In this document: positions 63,916-64,000 of the stretch, in pieces
Layout: each line of letters opens with the position of its first letter
Numbering within the stretch: position 1 is the stretch's first letter
Notes under the pieces: generated by a model
Told to the model about the DNA's origin: nothing
The model's input: the letters and a program-made list of their open reading frames with translations, nothing else
Database searches by the model: none
NCBI GenBank assembly: GCA_945643635.1
Contig: CALZFC010000058.1
Span: forward strand, 1,921,001-1,985,000
DNA length: 64,000 nt
Direction of reading: 5' to 3'
Source of the DNA: Allodiplogaster sudhausi
Lineage: Eukaryota > Nematoda > Chromadorea > Rhabditida > Diplogasteridae
Translations under genes and position numbers: made by a program

Positions 63916-64000
63916 CTGTAGAAAAATGTGAGAGAGTGAAAGTGGATGTAAAGGTATAGAAGTGGAAGCCACCTCTACGATCCGAATGCCGCCGGCAGTC
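61445..64000 (-). CDS. ATL: Atlastin GTPase (ER membrane fusion), start beyond the window
   Basis: A dynamin-related GTPase that fuses ER tubules. Minus-strand exons from the right edge: TAGGIRIVE (63999-63973), [20 protein letters not shown] (63849-63772), [20 protein letters not shown], the P-loop (63650-63580), [20 protein letters not shown], the switch region (about 63420-63365), [20 protein letters not shown], containing the DTQG G3 motif (63274-63170), [20 protein letters not shown] (63118-63012), [18 protein letters not shown], the RD motif used in place of NKxD (62960-62870), [20 protein letters not shown] (about 62815-62690), the three-helix bundle ([51 protein letters not shown] and [20 protein letters not shown], 62600-61830) and an exon with two closely spaced hydrophobic segments, then [12 protein letters not shown], stop at 61445-61447. 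All GTPase motifs seen are intact. Missing: the N-terminal start and, if present, a longer C-terminal amphipathic helix. Confidence 0.93.
62016..62085. repeat. (GA)n microsatellite in an atlastin intron
   Basis: About 60 bp of GA; on the sense strand a CT tract 25 bp upstream of the CTGTAACAG acceptor of the next exon (61993). Confidence 0.9.
63864..63914. repeat. (GA)n microsatellite in the first atlastin intron seen
   Basis: On the sense strand a (CT)n tract ending in CTCTTGCATTTGCAG, the acceptor of the exon beginning VDEDEH. Confidence 0.9.

Overview
The window is nuclear DNA from a small-genome invertebrate animal, probably a protostome. Nearly every gene is split into short exons by introns that are often only 40-100 bp, with GT/AG borders that can be read directly. 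The gene content is animal: a peptide O-xylosyltransferase carrying a WSC domain, an Argonaute, a DEG/ENaC channel and an FMRFamide-receptor-like GPCR. There is no sign of operons, ribosome binding sites or bacterial features. I cannot name the species. Simple (CT)n/(GA)n repeats are extremely abundant, in introns and between genes. All gene boundaries below come from reading exons and splice sites by eye.

Layout, left to right. On the minus strand: the 5' part of a peptide O-xylosyltransferase (1-1141, running off the left edge) and a full-length Argonaute apart from an unfixed start (1935-7528). On the plus strand, diverging from Argonaute: DNA polymerase delta catalytic subunit (7999-13011), an EDEM2-type GH47 protein (13311-15720) followed by an acidic, unrecognised coding stretch (15748-17858) that may be its C-terminal extension, and a mitochondrial/bacterial-type aspartyl-tRNA synthetase (about 18181-21075). 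On the minus strand, converging: a DEG/ENaC sodium channel (22506-25267) with an apparent frameshift in its second membrane segment. Then comes about 6.5 kb of gene-poor, CT-rich DNA.

On the plus strand follows a gamma-glutamyltransferase (31800-39837). One of its introns is split by a 2.4-kb foldback element with roughly 0.8-0.9-kb inverted arms built from nested 15-bp and 42-bp tandem repeats. On the minus strand, converging: an FMRFamide-receptor-like GPCR (41490-44262). From 45 to 58.5 kb there are at least three sets of minus-strand exons for multi-pass membrane proteins. They have a shared look that recalls divergent invertebrate gustatory-type receptors, but only the last set can be followed with any continuity. 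A 0.79-kb near-perfect palindrome whose arms carry a tRNA-Arg-like promoter region lies at 59993-60780. The right edge is most of an atlastin GTPase gene (61445-64000, minus, start beyond the window).

The genes do not form a pathway. Xylosyltransferase and EDEM2 act in the secretory pathway, atlastin shapes the ER, polymerase delta replicates DNA, DARS2 serves mitochondrial translation, and the channel, GPCR and possible chemoreceptors are sensory or neuronal. The most interesting material is non-coding: the foldback element, the tRNA-derived palindrome, and the repeated use of CT microsatellites as the pyrimidine tract of 3' splice sites.
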